Positions 42,240 to 52,796 of a stretch of 64,000 nt of DNA are shown in pieces. Position 1 is the stretch's first letter, and each line of letters opens with the position of its first letter. The position numbers and the translations under genes were made by a program. The DNA is from Periplaneta americana (taxonomy: Eukaryota > Arthropoda > Insecta > Blattodea > Blattidae), in assembly GCF_040183065.1 (NCBI RefSeq), contig NC_091123.1, positions 10,596,001 through 10,660,000 on the forward strand, given 5' to 3'. Below the pieces are notes generated by a model. That model was not told where the DNA came from and did not search any database. It was given only the letters and a program-made list of their open reading frames with translations.

Positions 42240-43552
42240 AGGTAGGTCGTACGTAATTTTAGACCTATTGGTTGCAACTCAGATATGGAGAGTAGCTGTG
42301 AATATATTGAATAAGCAGTCGCGGACAGCCGATGAGGGGTGGTCATCTAGCTTGGAGGTTGGGCGAAGGCCTAACAACCCATCATCGTAAAAAAACAGCT
42401 TGTTACGAAACCTTCAAATAAGCCTCGGAATGGGACTGATTCTCTGGCACGACCACAGCAGAGAAGTTTTATATGGTATTCTTATTGAATTTGGTATTCC
42501 CAAGAAACTAATTCGATTAATTAAAATGTGTCTCAGTGAAACGTACAGCAGAGTTCGTATAGGTCAGTTTCTGTCAGATGCGTTTCCAATTCACTGTGGG
42601 CTAAATCAAGGAGATGCACTATCACCTTTACTTTTTAACTTTGCTCTGGAGTATGCCATTAGGAAAGTCCAGGATAACAGAGAGGGTTTGCATTGAACGG
42701 GTTACATCAGCTGCTTGTCTATGCGGATGACGTGAATATGTTAGGAGAAAATCCACAAACGATTAGGGAAAACACGGGAATTTTAGTGGAAGCAAGTAAA
42801 GAGATAGGTTTGGAAGTAAATCCCGAAAAGACAAAGTATATGATTATGTCTCGTGACGAGAATATTATACGAAATGGAAATATAAAAATTGGAAATTTAT
42901 CTTTTGAAGAGGTGGAGAAGTTAAAATATCTTGGAGCAACAGTAACAAATATAAATGATACTCGGGAGGAAATTAAACACAGAATAAATATGGGAAATGC
43001 CTGTTATTTTTCGGTTGAGAAGCTTTTGTCATCCAGTCTGCTGTCAAAAAATCTGAAAGTTAGAATTTATAAAACAGTTACATTACCGGTTGTTCTGTAC
43101 GGTTTTGAAGCTTGGACTCTCACTTTGAGAGAGGAACATAGGTTAAGGGTGTTTGAGAATAAGATGCTTAGGAAAATATCTGGGGCTAAGAGGGATGAAG
43201 TTACAGGAGAATGGAGAAAGTTACACAACACAGAACTGCATGCATTGTATTCTTCACCTGACATAATTAGGAACATTAAATCCAGACGTTTGAGATGGGC
43301 AGATTATGTAGCACGTATGGCCGAATCCAGAAATGCATATAGAGTGTTAGTTGGGAGGCCGGAGGGAAAAAGACCTTTAGGGAGGCCGAGACGTAGATGG
43401 GAAGATAATATTAAAATGGATTTGAGAGAGGTGGGATATGATGATAGACACTGGATTAATCTTGCTCAGGATAGGGGCCAATGGCGGGCTTATTTGAGGG
43501 CGGCAATGAACCTCCGGGTTCCTTAAAAGCCAGTGAGTAAGTAAGTAAGTGT
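42240..43552 (+). mobile_element. RTE-type LINE, longest copy (G), with RT catalytic region
   Basis: Two overlapping frames (42400-42696 and 42693-43526) cover FGIPKKLIRLIKMCLSETYS, the RT motif GLNQGDALSPLLFNFALEY, then after a one-base frameshift the catalytic LLVYADDVNMLG, NPEKTKYMIMSRDEN, KLKYLGATVTNINDT, NACYFSVEKLL, and the C-terminal blocks to (TAAG)n. The endonuclease domain and the first RT motifs are absent. Sequence before ~42465 (GGAATGGGACTGATTCTCTG) looks like a non-coding 5' region joined directly to RT, suggesting an internal deletion (inference). Confidence 0.85.
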
Positions 43553-44386
43553 TGGTTGCAAGAATTAAATAGCTTTCGGCTTCATATTGATCAGCGATTT
43601 CTTAAACTGTTACATGATATACGTTGCAGTTCCAATTAATTCTGTTTGCAGCACGCTTGATTAGTTCGCTATTACACACCAGTTAAGTACACTTCTATCA
43701 CGACATTTTTGCGCTCATGTGACGTCATAGAGGAGGAGACATGTCACACTCTACTTGTCGTAAAAAGATCAGTTAAGAATTTTAATGCGTGCGAATTTTG
43801 AGTCTGCAAATTTAAAATGCTTTACTGTTGTTTTATGTCATTGTGTATTCGAAACTAAACCTAATAAAAATTGTGTTAATCTTATACTTTGCGGTGTTGA
43901 AGCTGAAAGTCATTTAGTAACGGATCATAGATTCGATTCCTGGACCAATTAATTATCAGTGTTAAGAATGTTGTGAATAGGCGTATCGAAAGTATAACAT
44001 TAGTCGTGTTTACCAAACTTTCTCTTCTGTGAATTTTGTCGCATTAAAATGACTTTTCTCGCTTGAGCATGGATTCTCTTCTTTTCTAGTTTAAACGTAT
44101 AGTCATTGCCGCTTGAAGCGAACTTTAATTACCACAAAAACTAGCACTAATTTATAGGCTAGGGCTGCTAGCTGTTCTGTTATGCTCAACATAATAAAAT
44201 AATATATACAAATGTGATGAACGGAAGGAAAACGAAAGCTCTAAAACGCAAGCACGTGTTTTCTTTCTTTTCGCTCAGAGAGAATGACTATGTGGGGAAT
44301 ACATTAGCGGGGGGGGAATAGACATGTCCTATGCGTACGCAAAATCTTCCCTCCCTGTCTTCCTTTGTATTGTCCAGGATGAAAGG
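43553..44386. other. Unassigned DNA
   Basis: No supported feature. Confidence 0.4.
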
Positions 44387-45243
44387 GAACCTATTACACT
44401 TATTCACGGTGGCAATAGATAAAGTTAATGCGAACAAGTTTCGTCAAACAATTTTTTATTACGTCCAATAGTTTTGAGAATACGAAATGAAACGTGTTGC
44501 AACGCTGCAAAGAGTAGCGGTGCTTCTTGAGAACATAGCTGAGCAGAGGGGATAAATGTAACTCGAAATCATCCACTCTGCGAGAGGAGAATGTACACAA
44601 AAACGTCTCATCAGATACGTTTAGATGAAATTGCATACGTAACACTAAACACAGTACTGTAAAACTATTTTATTTTACAATTTAATTTTTAATTTCTTCA
44701 AAGATAATAACATAAATAGAGATTGAGTTGCAGAACGTGTGTTCATAATAATGTTATTCCGAGTTTATAAAAAATGTTAATGAATCTTTAATGGAAATAT
44801 TTTTGTTGTATAAGAAAGTACATTTTTTACTATTTTGTAATTAGCCTACGTAAAAAGCAAAGAAATCAACAGATAATGTAAATGTTAAATAAATTTCATG
44901 GTATTAAATTTAGAGTTAAAGTGGTTATAGCGTAATAAATAATGTTAAAAACCAAACAATTTGCGTAATTAATTCATTGAATATTTTACGTCTTGATCTA
45001 CAGTAATTTGATCGAAACGTATCTGATGAGATGTTTTTGTTCACATTCTCCTCTCGCAAGCCTTGCAGAGTGGATGATTGGCGTTACAGTCACACGCACC
45101 GCGGAGCAATGACCTCAAGTACTCTTTGCAGCGTTTCAACACGTTACATTTCGCATTCTCAAAACTATTTCACGTGTATAAAAACTCATTTGTTCGCATT
45201 GACTTGGTCTATTAGCGCTCTGAGTTAATGTAATAGGTTGCCT
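44387..45243. mobile_element. Foldback element with ~240-bp imperfect arms
   Basis: The left arm starts GGGAACCTATTACACTTATT and contains AATGCGAACAAGTTT, GAGAATACGAAATG, TTGCAACGCTGCAAAGAGTA, ATCATCCACTCTGCGAGAGG and CGTCTCATCAGATACGTTT. The right arm has these in inverse order (AAACGTATCTGATGAGATG through AATGTAATAGGTTGCC). About 370 bp of AT-rich DNA separates the arms. Confidence 0.85.
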
Positions 45244-45466
45244 TCCACCATGTATTCACCAACTGTTGATATACAATCGACTTTTGCAAGTCTTGAGCCC
45301 AGCCAATGTAAGATTATTTTCGTTTTTTTTTTTCCCCTTCAGTGTAAAAAATTGAGTTTTCGACGTTCTTGCGATTTAAAAAAGTATGTGATGATGCTGA
45401 AAAACTGTTGAATTATGCAGATTTATTGTATTTTATTTGGTATCTTATTAAAAATATTATATTATT

Positions 45467-45549
45467 GGAGAAAAATTCGTTCCGGCACCGGAATCGAACC
45501 AGGACCACTCACTTTGGCGCGCTAAGTGCCGGAACGAATTTTTCTCCTA
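45467..45549 (-). repeat. Hairpin containing a SINE box B
   Basis: AGAAAAATTCGTTCCGGCAC and its exact inverse flank a short unique loop. On the minus strand the second half is GGTTCGATTCCGGTGCC, a good box B, matching the family 4 SINE segment at 15310. Confidence 0.75.
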
Positions 45550-45564
45550 TAATTTAGTTCATAT

Positions 45565-45814
45565 CGACGGGCCAGTTCAAGAGATAAACAACTCAAAATT
45601 TAAAGTTTTGAGAAAACTACATTTTAAAATTCCATGTTGTTGTGAAAAATCCAATTAACAAACTCTAATTTGAAATACATAGTATATAAAATATCAATAA
45701 CAGAATATGGAGAAATTTCAATGATCATTAGATTTTTCACAGCAACATGAAGCTTTAAAATGCACGTTTATCAAAACTATAATTTTTTTATTATCCTTTT
45801 GAATTGGCCTGTCG
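45565..45814. mobile_element. 250-bp MITE, almost fully foldback
   Basis: The ends CGACGGGCCAGTTCAAGAG and its near inverse (CTTTTGAATTGGCCTGTCG), plus inner pairs ACATTTTAAAATTCCATGTT/AACATGAAGCTTTAAAATG and GTGAAAAATCC/GATTTTTCAC, give TIRs of ~85 bp. No clear target duplication. Confidence 0.8.
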
Positions 45815-47066
45815 GTATGTGATGACTGTAGCCTAGCCGGGATTTTATGTAATTATAGGCTGTTCCAATAGGTATATGTGGGTATAAGAAAAGCTAAAAT
45901 GTCGGCGAATCACAGCAAAGGGATCATTATTCCGAAGTTGTAAGTTACATATTTTTACATAATTTGATTCATAATAAATATTTTTGGCATATATTACATA
46001 TTTTACTTATTTTTAAGGATATTGCATATTATGAAAGGATACACTTTTTTTTTTACCAATTTTCCCTCGACTTAACTCATGAGTTATGCGTTTTAAAACG
46101 GACACCCTACACATTATCTCCTGGCTTATTTGTCTCATGAGTGATGCCTTATTGATGTCACTTATGAGGTTCAAACCTGTCTTCGCACAGTTGACTAAAC
46201 AGCGATAATTGAAAGTTAAAGCCTTTTATAAAACAAAATGTAAACACTAATTATTCACGTTAGTTCAGTGCGATTCTTGGCCTTGCATTACAGCACACTG
46301 TCATGTTTTCATTACTTTTCGAAGTTCTAAAAAGGTTTATAATTTTAAATTAGGCTAAGCACTTTAATAATCATTTTTGTTTTACTTTCTTCCGGAATCT
46401 GCAGCAACCGATCCCTCAGCCACGGCGACCGATGGGATCCTGATATATTTCATATCGCTTGGAAAATGAGAGAGCAATGAAATTGTCCCATAAACGTTTT
46501 ATGAATCATGAACCATACTCGATTTACCGGAAACCGAATTGCTGGCCCCCGGTAACAAGTCACGGATGAGAGAGCAACGAGAACAGAAAAGAGATATGAA
46601 GAAATGAAGGGGGACAGTCCCACAACTTCATCAGACAACTCGAGGCCCTTGTTTATGGAAGGAAAAATGTATTTATCTTCGCAGAAATGACCTCAATGCG
46701 TCAGAGATTCGTTCGCAAGTTCACGTGCGTGTTGCGTAAATCGTAACGAACGGATATGACATAAAAATGAAAGGATGTCTGTACTAGGCACACGGTAACG
46801 TTTCTCAAACTATGATACTCGTTCCACTGCTGGTTTGTTACGTGCAAGCATTAGAGCACTTGATTCTTTCGTATTGGAGAATATTGGTTCAAGCATAACA
46901 TAAGAAATTAATTGCTGATAAGGGTAGTATGATAATTCAATTCACATCTGGATGTGTGGAAATTGGAATTTTCGATGGGGAAAACAGTCTCTCCCGCGAG
47001 TTACCGCCTTATCGCGGTGGAAAGGAGGTAGTATCGAACGACAGATTTAGGAAAGATTACATTTTT
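45815..47066. other. Unassigned DNA with one SINE tail fragment
   Basis: At 46130-46206 ATTGATGTCACTTATGAGGT and GTTGACTAAACAGC match the 3' half of the SINE at 49391. The remainder shows no supported gene. Confidence 0.5.
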
Positions 47067-49390
47067 CCAGTTGTAATTCAGAAAATATCAATTGTATTTC
47101 TGATTAATCAAGTGAATTTAAGAAAAGGTCAGATGTAATTCAGAGTTTAAAATTGGAAACCAAAAAGCATCATATGCAATTCAGATTGATCAATTTTAAT
47201 TCAGAAAGCGTCAGTTGTAGTTAAAATTAATCAATTTTAATTCAGAAAGCATCATATGCAATTCAAATTGACCAATTTTAATTCAGAAAGCGTCAGATGT
47301 AATTCAGATTTTTAAATTGTAAGTCACAAAGCTTCAGATATAAATCAGATTGATCAATTTCAATTCAGAAAGCATAAAATATAATTCAAATTGATCAATT
47401 TTAATTAAGAAAGCGTCAGTTGTAATTCAAATTGATCACTTTTAATTCAGAAGGCATCAAATTTAATTCAGATTTTAAATTGTAAATCAGAAAGCTTCAG
47501 ATATAAATCAGATTGATCAATTTTAATTCACAAAACATCAAATGTAATTCAGATTGATCAATTTCAATTCACAAAGCGTCAGATATAATTCAGACTTTTA
47601 AATTGTAAATCACAAAACATCACTGCAATTCATATTGATCAATTTTAATTCAGAAAGCGTCAGATGTAATTCAGATTCTTAAATTGTAAATCAGAAAACA
47701 TTACTGTAATCCATATTGATCGATTTTAATTCAGAAAACATCAGATGTAATTAAAATTTTTTAATTGTAAATCAGAAAACATCACTTTAATTCAGATTGA
47801 TCAATTTTAATTCGGAAAACATCAGATGTAATTCAAAATTTTAAATTGTAAATCAGAAAACAACACTTTAATTCAGATTGATCAATTTTAATTCATAAAA
47901 CAGATGTAATTCAGATTTTTTAATTGTAAATCAGAAAACATCATTGTAATTCAGATTGATCAATTTTAATTCGGAAAACATCAGATGTAATTCAGACTTT
48001 AAATTGTAAATCAGAAAACATCACTTTAATTCAGATTGATCAATTTTAATTCAGAAAACATCAGATGTAATTCAGATTTTTTAATTGTAAATCAGAAAGC
48101 ATCATTGTAATTCAGATTGATAAATTTTAATTCGGAAAACATCAGATGTAATTCAGATTTTTAAATTGTAAATCAGAAAACATCACTGTAATTCAGATTG
48201 ATAAATTTTAATTCAGAAAACATCACATGTAATTCAGATTTTTTAATTGTAAATCAGAAAACACCATTGTAATTCAGATTGATCAATTTTAATTCAGAAA
48301 ACATCAGATGTAATTCAGATTTTTAAATTGTAAATCAGAAAACATCACTGTAATTCAGATTGATCAATTTTAATTCAGAAAACATCAGATGTAATTCAGA
48401 TTTTTAAATTGTAAATCAGAAAACATCACTGTAATTCAGATTGATCAATTTTAATTCAGAAAACATCTGATGTAATTCAGATTTTTTAATTGTAAATCAG
48501 AAAACATCATTGTAATTCAGATTGATCAATTTTAATTCGGAAAACATCAGATGTAATTCAGACTTTTAAATTGTAAATCAGAAAACATCACTGTAATTCA
48601 GATTGACCAATTTTAATTCAAAAAACATCAGTTGTAATTCAGATTTTTAATTGTAAATCAGAAAACATCATTGTAATTCAGATTGATCAATTTTAATTCG
48701 GAAAACATAAGATGTAATTCAGACTTTTAAATTGTAAATCAGAAAACATCACTGTAATTCAGATTGATAAATTTTAATTCAGAAAACATCAGATGTAATT
48801 CAGATTTTTTAATTATAAATCAGAAAACATCATTGTAATTCAGATTGATCAATTTTAATTCCGAAAACATAAGATGTAATTCAGACTTTTAAGTTGTGAA
48901 TCAGAAAACATCACTTTAATTCAGATTGATCAATTTTAATTCAGAAAACATCAGATGTAATTCAGATTTTTTAAATTGTAAATCAGAAAACATCATTGTA
49001 ATTCAGATTTATCAATTTTAATTCGGAAAACATCAGATGTAATTCAGACTTTTAAATTGTAAATCAGAAAATATCACTTTAATTCAGATTGATCAATTTT
49101 AATTCAGGAAACATCAGATGTAATTCAGATTTTTAAATTGTAAATCAGAAAACATCACTGAAATTCAGATTGATCAATTTTAATTGGGAAAACATAAGAT
49201 GTAATTCAGACTTTTAAATTGTAAATCAGAAAACATCACATGTAATTCAGTTTGATCAATTTTAATTCAGAAAACATCAGATGTAATTTAGACTTTCAAA
49301 TTGTAAATCAGAAAACATCACTTTAATTCAGATTGATCAATTTTAATTCAGAAAGCATTAGATGTAATTCAGAAAAGATCAATTGTAATT
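47067..49390. repeat. 2.3-kb satellite, 81-bp dimeric unit
   Basis: Each unit has two related ~40-bp halves. Half A is TAATTCAGATTGATCAATTT followed by TAATTCAGAAAACATCAGATG-like sequence; half B is TAATTCAGATTTTTAAATTG followed by TAAATCAGAAAACATCACTG-like sequence. About 28 units fit. Units at the left edge (47067-47450) are irregular; those from ~47600 to 49200 are regular. It is not a CRISPR: there are no unique spacers and the whole unit repeats. Confidence 0.95.
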
Positions 49391-49632
49391 ATTCCACCGC
49401 TGTGGAGTAACCGTTAGCACACCTGACCGTGAAACGAGCGAGTCCGGATTCAAATCCTGGTTGGACCAAGTTACCAGGTTGAGGTTTTTCCCAGGATTTT
49501 TCCTCAACCCAATAAGACCAAATGTTGGATAAGTTTCGGCTCTGGACCCTTAATTGCCTTATGAGGGATAGCTTATTGATGTCACTTATGAAGTTCAAAC
49601 CTGTTTTCGAATAGTTGACTAAACAACAAGAA
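49391..49632 (+). mobile_element. tRNA-derived SINE
   Basis: The head CCACCGCTGTGGAGTAACCG (box A) and box B GGATTCAAATCCTGG are followed by GGTTGAGGTTTTTCCC, CCTCAACCCAATAAGACC and a tail GATGTCACTTATGAAGTTCA. It begins exactly where the satellite ends. Confidence 0.8.
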
Positions 49633-50249
49633 ACAACATGTTATATTTTAAGCTACCATTACCTAAAAAAAAGTCAGCTATTTCAAAATTTTCCTGCCTT
49701 TTGAATAACTCTACACCTCCTACAGCAAAAGGGACTAAGTCCACGCTTTACCAAGCACTGTGCGGTGACCTTGTACTCCAAGGATTAGCTGACTATCCGT
49801 TCCGTCTCAGAATCGGTGTGAGGTCAGCCTATGTGAGGTCAATACGCAACTGGAAACGCATGGCCTCGTGTACGCATTTCGTGACTCTCGGACTAACCTC
49901 GCAGTACTTGCACCCGTCAACTCATCGCCCAATTATCTTGTTACTGCAGGAGGTCGCGGTTTAGGGACCCGCAGTACTTGAGGTCAGATGCGTTGCACAA
50001 CTGGGTGCTCGCGCTCGCATGCTTGATGCTTGAGAGAGATGAATGCGTCGAGATAAGAAGAAAACAAGGAAAACGAACAATGAAATTATATTCGCAATCA
50101 TGTTAAAAGTGTTTATGAATTGTTCATTAGCTGAGTTCTAGTGGTGAGTACTGGACAATCCACCGAGACGTTCATTACACCTGCAGGGATCTAGTGGTGC
50201 AGGGCTTCAGAGTCACGTGACCTTCCTATAATCTTCCTTACAATTCGTC

Positions 50250-50252
<3 letters not shown>
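49633..50252. other. Unassigned DNA
   Basis: A 108-residue frame (49638-49964) has no recognisable domain, and I do not support it as a gene. Confidence 0.35.

Positions 50253-50322
<70 letters not shown>
50253..50322. repeat. (ATT)n microsatellite
   Basis: Pure ATT run. Confidence 0.95.
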
Positions 50323-50323
<1 letters not shown>

Positions 50324-50327
50324 CAAT

Positions 50328-50603
50328 ATCATTATTGTCTTATGTTTTTATACTTTGTATGTCTCATTTATTTTGACTTACTGTTCACATTTTATTATGC
50401 ATTTTCCTTTCTTTCTCTATGTCTGATTTCTACTGACTTGTTGTTTACATTTTATTATGATTATCTAGCCTGCTTCAGTTTTGAGTGTAAAATTGTAACG
50501 TACTTTTCTTTGTAAATTTGTAGTGTTTTTTTGTATCGTAGTTTTACTCCTGGTTGAGTGTTGGAGAAGGCCGTATGCCTTAACTCTGCCAGGTTAAATA
50601 AAC
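50328..50603 (+). mobile_element. LINE 3' UTR tail, copy 1 of tandem pair
   Basis: Contains TTATTTTGACTTACTGTTCA, GTTTTGAGTGTAAAATTGTA, then GGAGAAGGCCGTATGCCTTA and CTCTGCCAGGTTAAATAAAC, ending in (ATT)n. The small stem-loop (AAGGC...GCCTT) and terminus resemble the CR1/Jockey-like tails at 29310 and 62440. Confidence 0.75.

Positions 50604-50651
<48 letters not shown>
50604..50651. repeat. (ATT)n microsatellite
   Basis: ATT run between the two LINE tail copies. Confidence 0.95.
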
Positions 50652-51897
50652 CAATATAATTATTGTTTTATGTTTTTATACTTTGTGTGTCTCATTTATT
50701 TTGACCTACTGTTCAGATTTTATTATGCATTTTCCTTTGTATCTGTGTGTCTGATTTCTACGGACTTGTTGTTTACATTATATTATGATTATCTACTTCA
50801 GTTTTGAGTGTAAAATTGTAGTGTAATTTTCATTGTAAATTTGTAGCGTTTTTTTGTATCGCAGTTTTACTCATGGTTGAGTGTTGGAGAAGGCCTTATA
50901 CCAGAGGTCTGCATCGGACGTTTTCGCTCGAGCACCAAGTAGTTCATAGCATAATCCGATAGTTAGCGCACATGCATGATGGGTAAAATTGTCACGAGCG
51001 ATAAATCCTCGAACGGTATAAGCCGAGCGTTAGACATTTGTTCTTGTTACAGTGATGTACTGTGTAGTAACATCATAGATGTTTATCATTTCAAAACTTT
51101 GCTGTGTTTAAGTAACCTCTCCATAGTACAACTACAAAACTTGCTTTAAAATGTAATATAAATGTTGTAGGTAAATGTTTTTTTTTTCCCCCACACAGGA
51201 GTGATTTTGTTTTTGCCACATCTAATAGATGTTATTGGATGTAAATGTAATTATTATAAACCGAGAACACAATCACGATAATGCAAGAACTGTATCAAGT
51301 TTTCTAGTAATAATAATAATAATAATTAGTGTATCAATCTTTGCGTCTGTAACAGATGTGCAGCATGATTATTCGTTTTATTATATTTTCTGTGACGTTA
51401 TCTCTGTACTAATATTGTTATTAATCTACTGCAATATCAATAATATTTTATAAAACGTTTCTACATTGTCGCAGTATATAGACGGAACACTATGTATGGA
51501 CCTATCATATTATATATGTGGTAAATCAAATATTGAATAATTATTAATTAGCAATAATGGCTGCATATCGAAGTTTTTCATACTATTTTATTTATAACTT
51601 CATGTTCCTGTTTTGGTACGTTCCATTGACTGTTCCATTAAACGTTTGTCATAAACGCAGAAAGTAAAGCCTTATTTTTACCGTGTGAGCAAAACATATG
51701 TGTATCTTATCTGTCGCCTTCCATACAAGATAAGACTTGTCGGTGAGATGACCTTGTACTGTGCTTCTATTTATTACGAGCGTATTACGACCGATCGTAT
51801 CTCACTCGAGGGTGCGACACTCGACTGAGTTCAAGCGAGCGATTTAACTCCCATGCAGCACTCTGCCTTATACCTTCTGCCAGGTTAAATAAACCAT
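50652..51897 (+). mobile_element. LINE 3' UTR tail, copy 2, split by a hAT-like element
   Basis: The segment 50652-50901 repeats the preceding tail with about 10% differences. The last piece, CCTTCTGCCAGGTTAAATAA, resumes at 51874 after the insertion. Confidence 0.8.
50902..51865. mobile_element. Non-autonomous hAT-like element
   Basis: A 964-bp insertion flanked by a perfect 8-bp direct repeat CCTTATAC (50894-50901 and 51866-51873). The ends are CAGAGGTCTGCATCGGA and, inverted, CAGAGTGCTGCATGGGA. An 8-bp duplication with short TIRs starting CAG is the hAT signature. Both ends also carry repeated GCTCGAG/GAGCGA-type subterminal motifs. It has no transposase frame. The neighbouring tail copy gives the empty site. 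Confidence 0.92.
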
Positions 51898-51907
51898 TAT
51901 TATTATT

Positions 51908-52422
51908 ACTTACTTACTGGCTTTTAAGGAACCCGGAGGTTCATTGCCGCCCTCACATAAGCCCGTCATTGGTCCCTATCCTGAGCAAGATTAATCCATT
52001 CTCTATCATCATATCCCACCTCCCTCAAATCCATTTTAATATTATCCTCCCATCTACGTCTCGGCCTCCCTAAAGGTCTTTTTCCCTCTGGCCTCCCAAC
52101 TAACACTCTATATGCATTTCTTGATTCGCCCATACGTGCTACATGCCCTGCCCATCTCAAAAGTCTGGATTTAATGTTCCTAATTACGTCAGGTGAAGAA
52201 TACAATGCGTGCAGTTCTGTGTTGTGTAACTTTCTTCATTCTCCTGTAACTTCATCCTGCTTAGCCCCAAATATTTTCCTAAGCACCTTATTCTCAAACA
52301 CCCTTAACCTATGTTCCTCTCTCAGAGTGAGAGTCCAAGTTTCACAACCGGTAATATAACTGTTTTATAAATTCTAACTTTCAGATTTTTTGACAGCAGA
52401 CTGGATGATAAAAGCTTCTCAA

Positions 52423-52423
<1 letters not shown>
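51908..52423 (-). mobile_element. RTE-type LINE 3' fragment, copy H
   Basis: The C-terminal block is open from 52205; further upstream the family sequence continues with a stop and a ~12-bp deletion near 52350 up to VEKLLSSSLLSKNLKVRIYK. It ends in TAAG units at 51908 and is truncated at an (ATT)n array. It lies about 130 bp from the splice donor of exon 1. Confidence 0.9.

Positions 52424-52501
<78 letters not shown>
52424..52501. repeat. (ATT)n microsatellite
   Basis: ATT array at the truncation point of LINE copy H, about 50 bp inside the intron from the donor site. Confidence 0.95.
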
Positions 52502-52504
<3 letters not shown>

Positions 52505-52553
52505 CTCGTATTCATCCACCATAAATTAATTCTCATTATTTGGTTTGTCTTAC

Positions 52554-52796
52554 CTGAGCGTACATCTTGACCGGTACGAATCCGAGCTGAATTCCTGAGC
52601 TCGGCGCCGGGGTGGCCCAATGTCCCTCCCCTTTGTAGTCCGGTCTTGTGGCGATGTTCTCCCTGGGGTACTCATGCTCGCTGATCGGTGTCCTCTCTTC
52701 CTCGTTGACTCCGATAGCGGCCTCCTCCTCCCGATCCTTTAGGCAGGACACACACGCCGCTGAGACCAGCAGTACCAGTACCCACAGCTGCGGCAT
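52554..52796 (-). CDS. Secreted low-complexity protein, exon 1 (signal peptide)
   Basis: 81 codons from ATG (52796) to a CAG|GTAAGA donor. The product starts MPQLWVLVLLVSAACVSC, a typical signal peptide with cleavage likely after Ser-Cys or nearby. It continues with an acidic stretch (LKDREEEAAIGVNEEERTPI), EHEYPRENIATRPDYKGEGH, and the hydrophobic GIQLGFVPVKMYAQ before the junction. Read in phase 0 it joins VRRSHTVKHLPR of the main exon. The frame stays open 5' of this ATG, but the only earlier starts are non-ATG. The local base composition is much more GC-rich than the surroundings, as expected for coding DNA. The product should enter the secretory pathway. Confidence 0.85.

Larger units (their letters stand above)
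26517..52553 (-). other. 26-kb first intron of the secreted-protein gene
   Basis: The donor is CAG|GTAAGA (52554/52553) and the acceptor TTGTTGCAG|GTT (26517/26516), both between complete codons (phase 0), joining ...VKMYAQ to VRRSHTV.... The intron holds SINEs, LINE fragments, transposons, foldbacks and a satellite. The closest are a SINE 107 bp from the acceptor and a trinucleotide array ~50 bp from the donor. Additional small exons inside it cannot be excluded without transcripts. Confidence 0.8.

Noticed and set aside
47067-49390. A CRISPR-like regularly spaced repeat
   Set aside because: The segments between the repeated words are themselves repeated, so there are no unique spacers, and the surroundings are eukaryotic.
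49638-49964. 108-residue frame
   Set aside because: No domain, no codon or splice support, and it starts at a SINE boundary.
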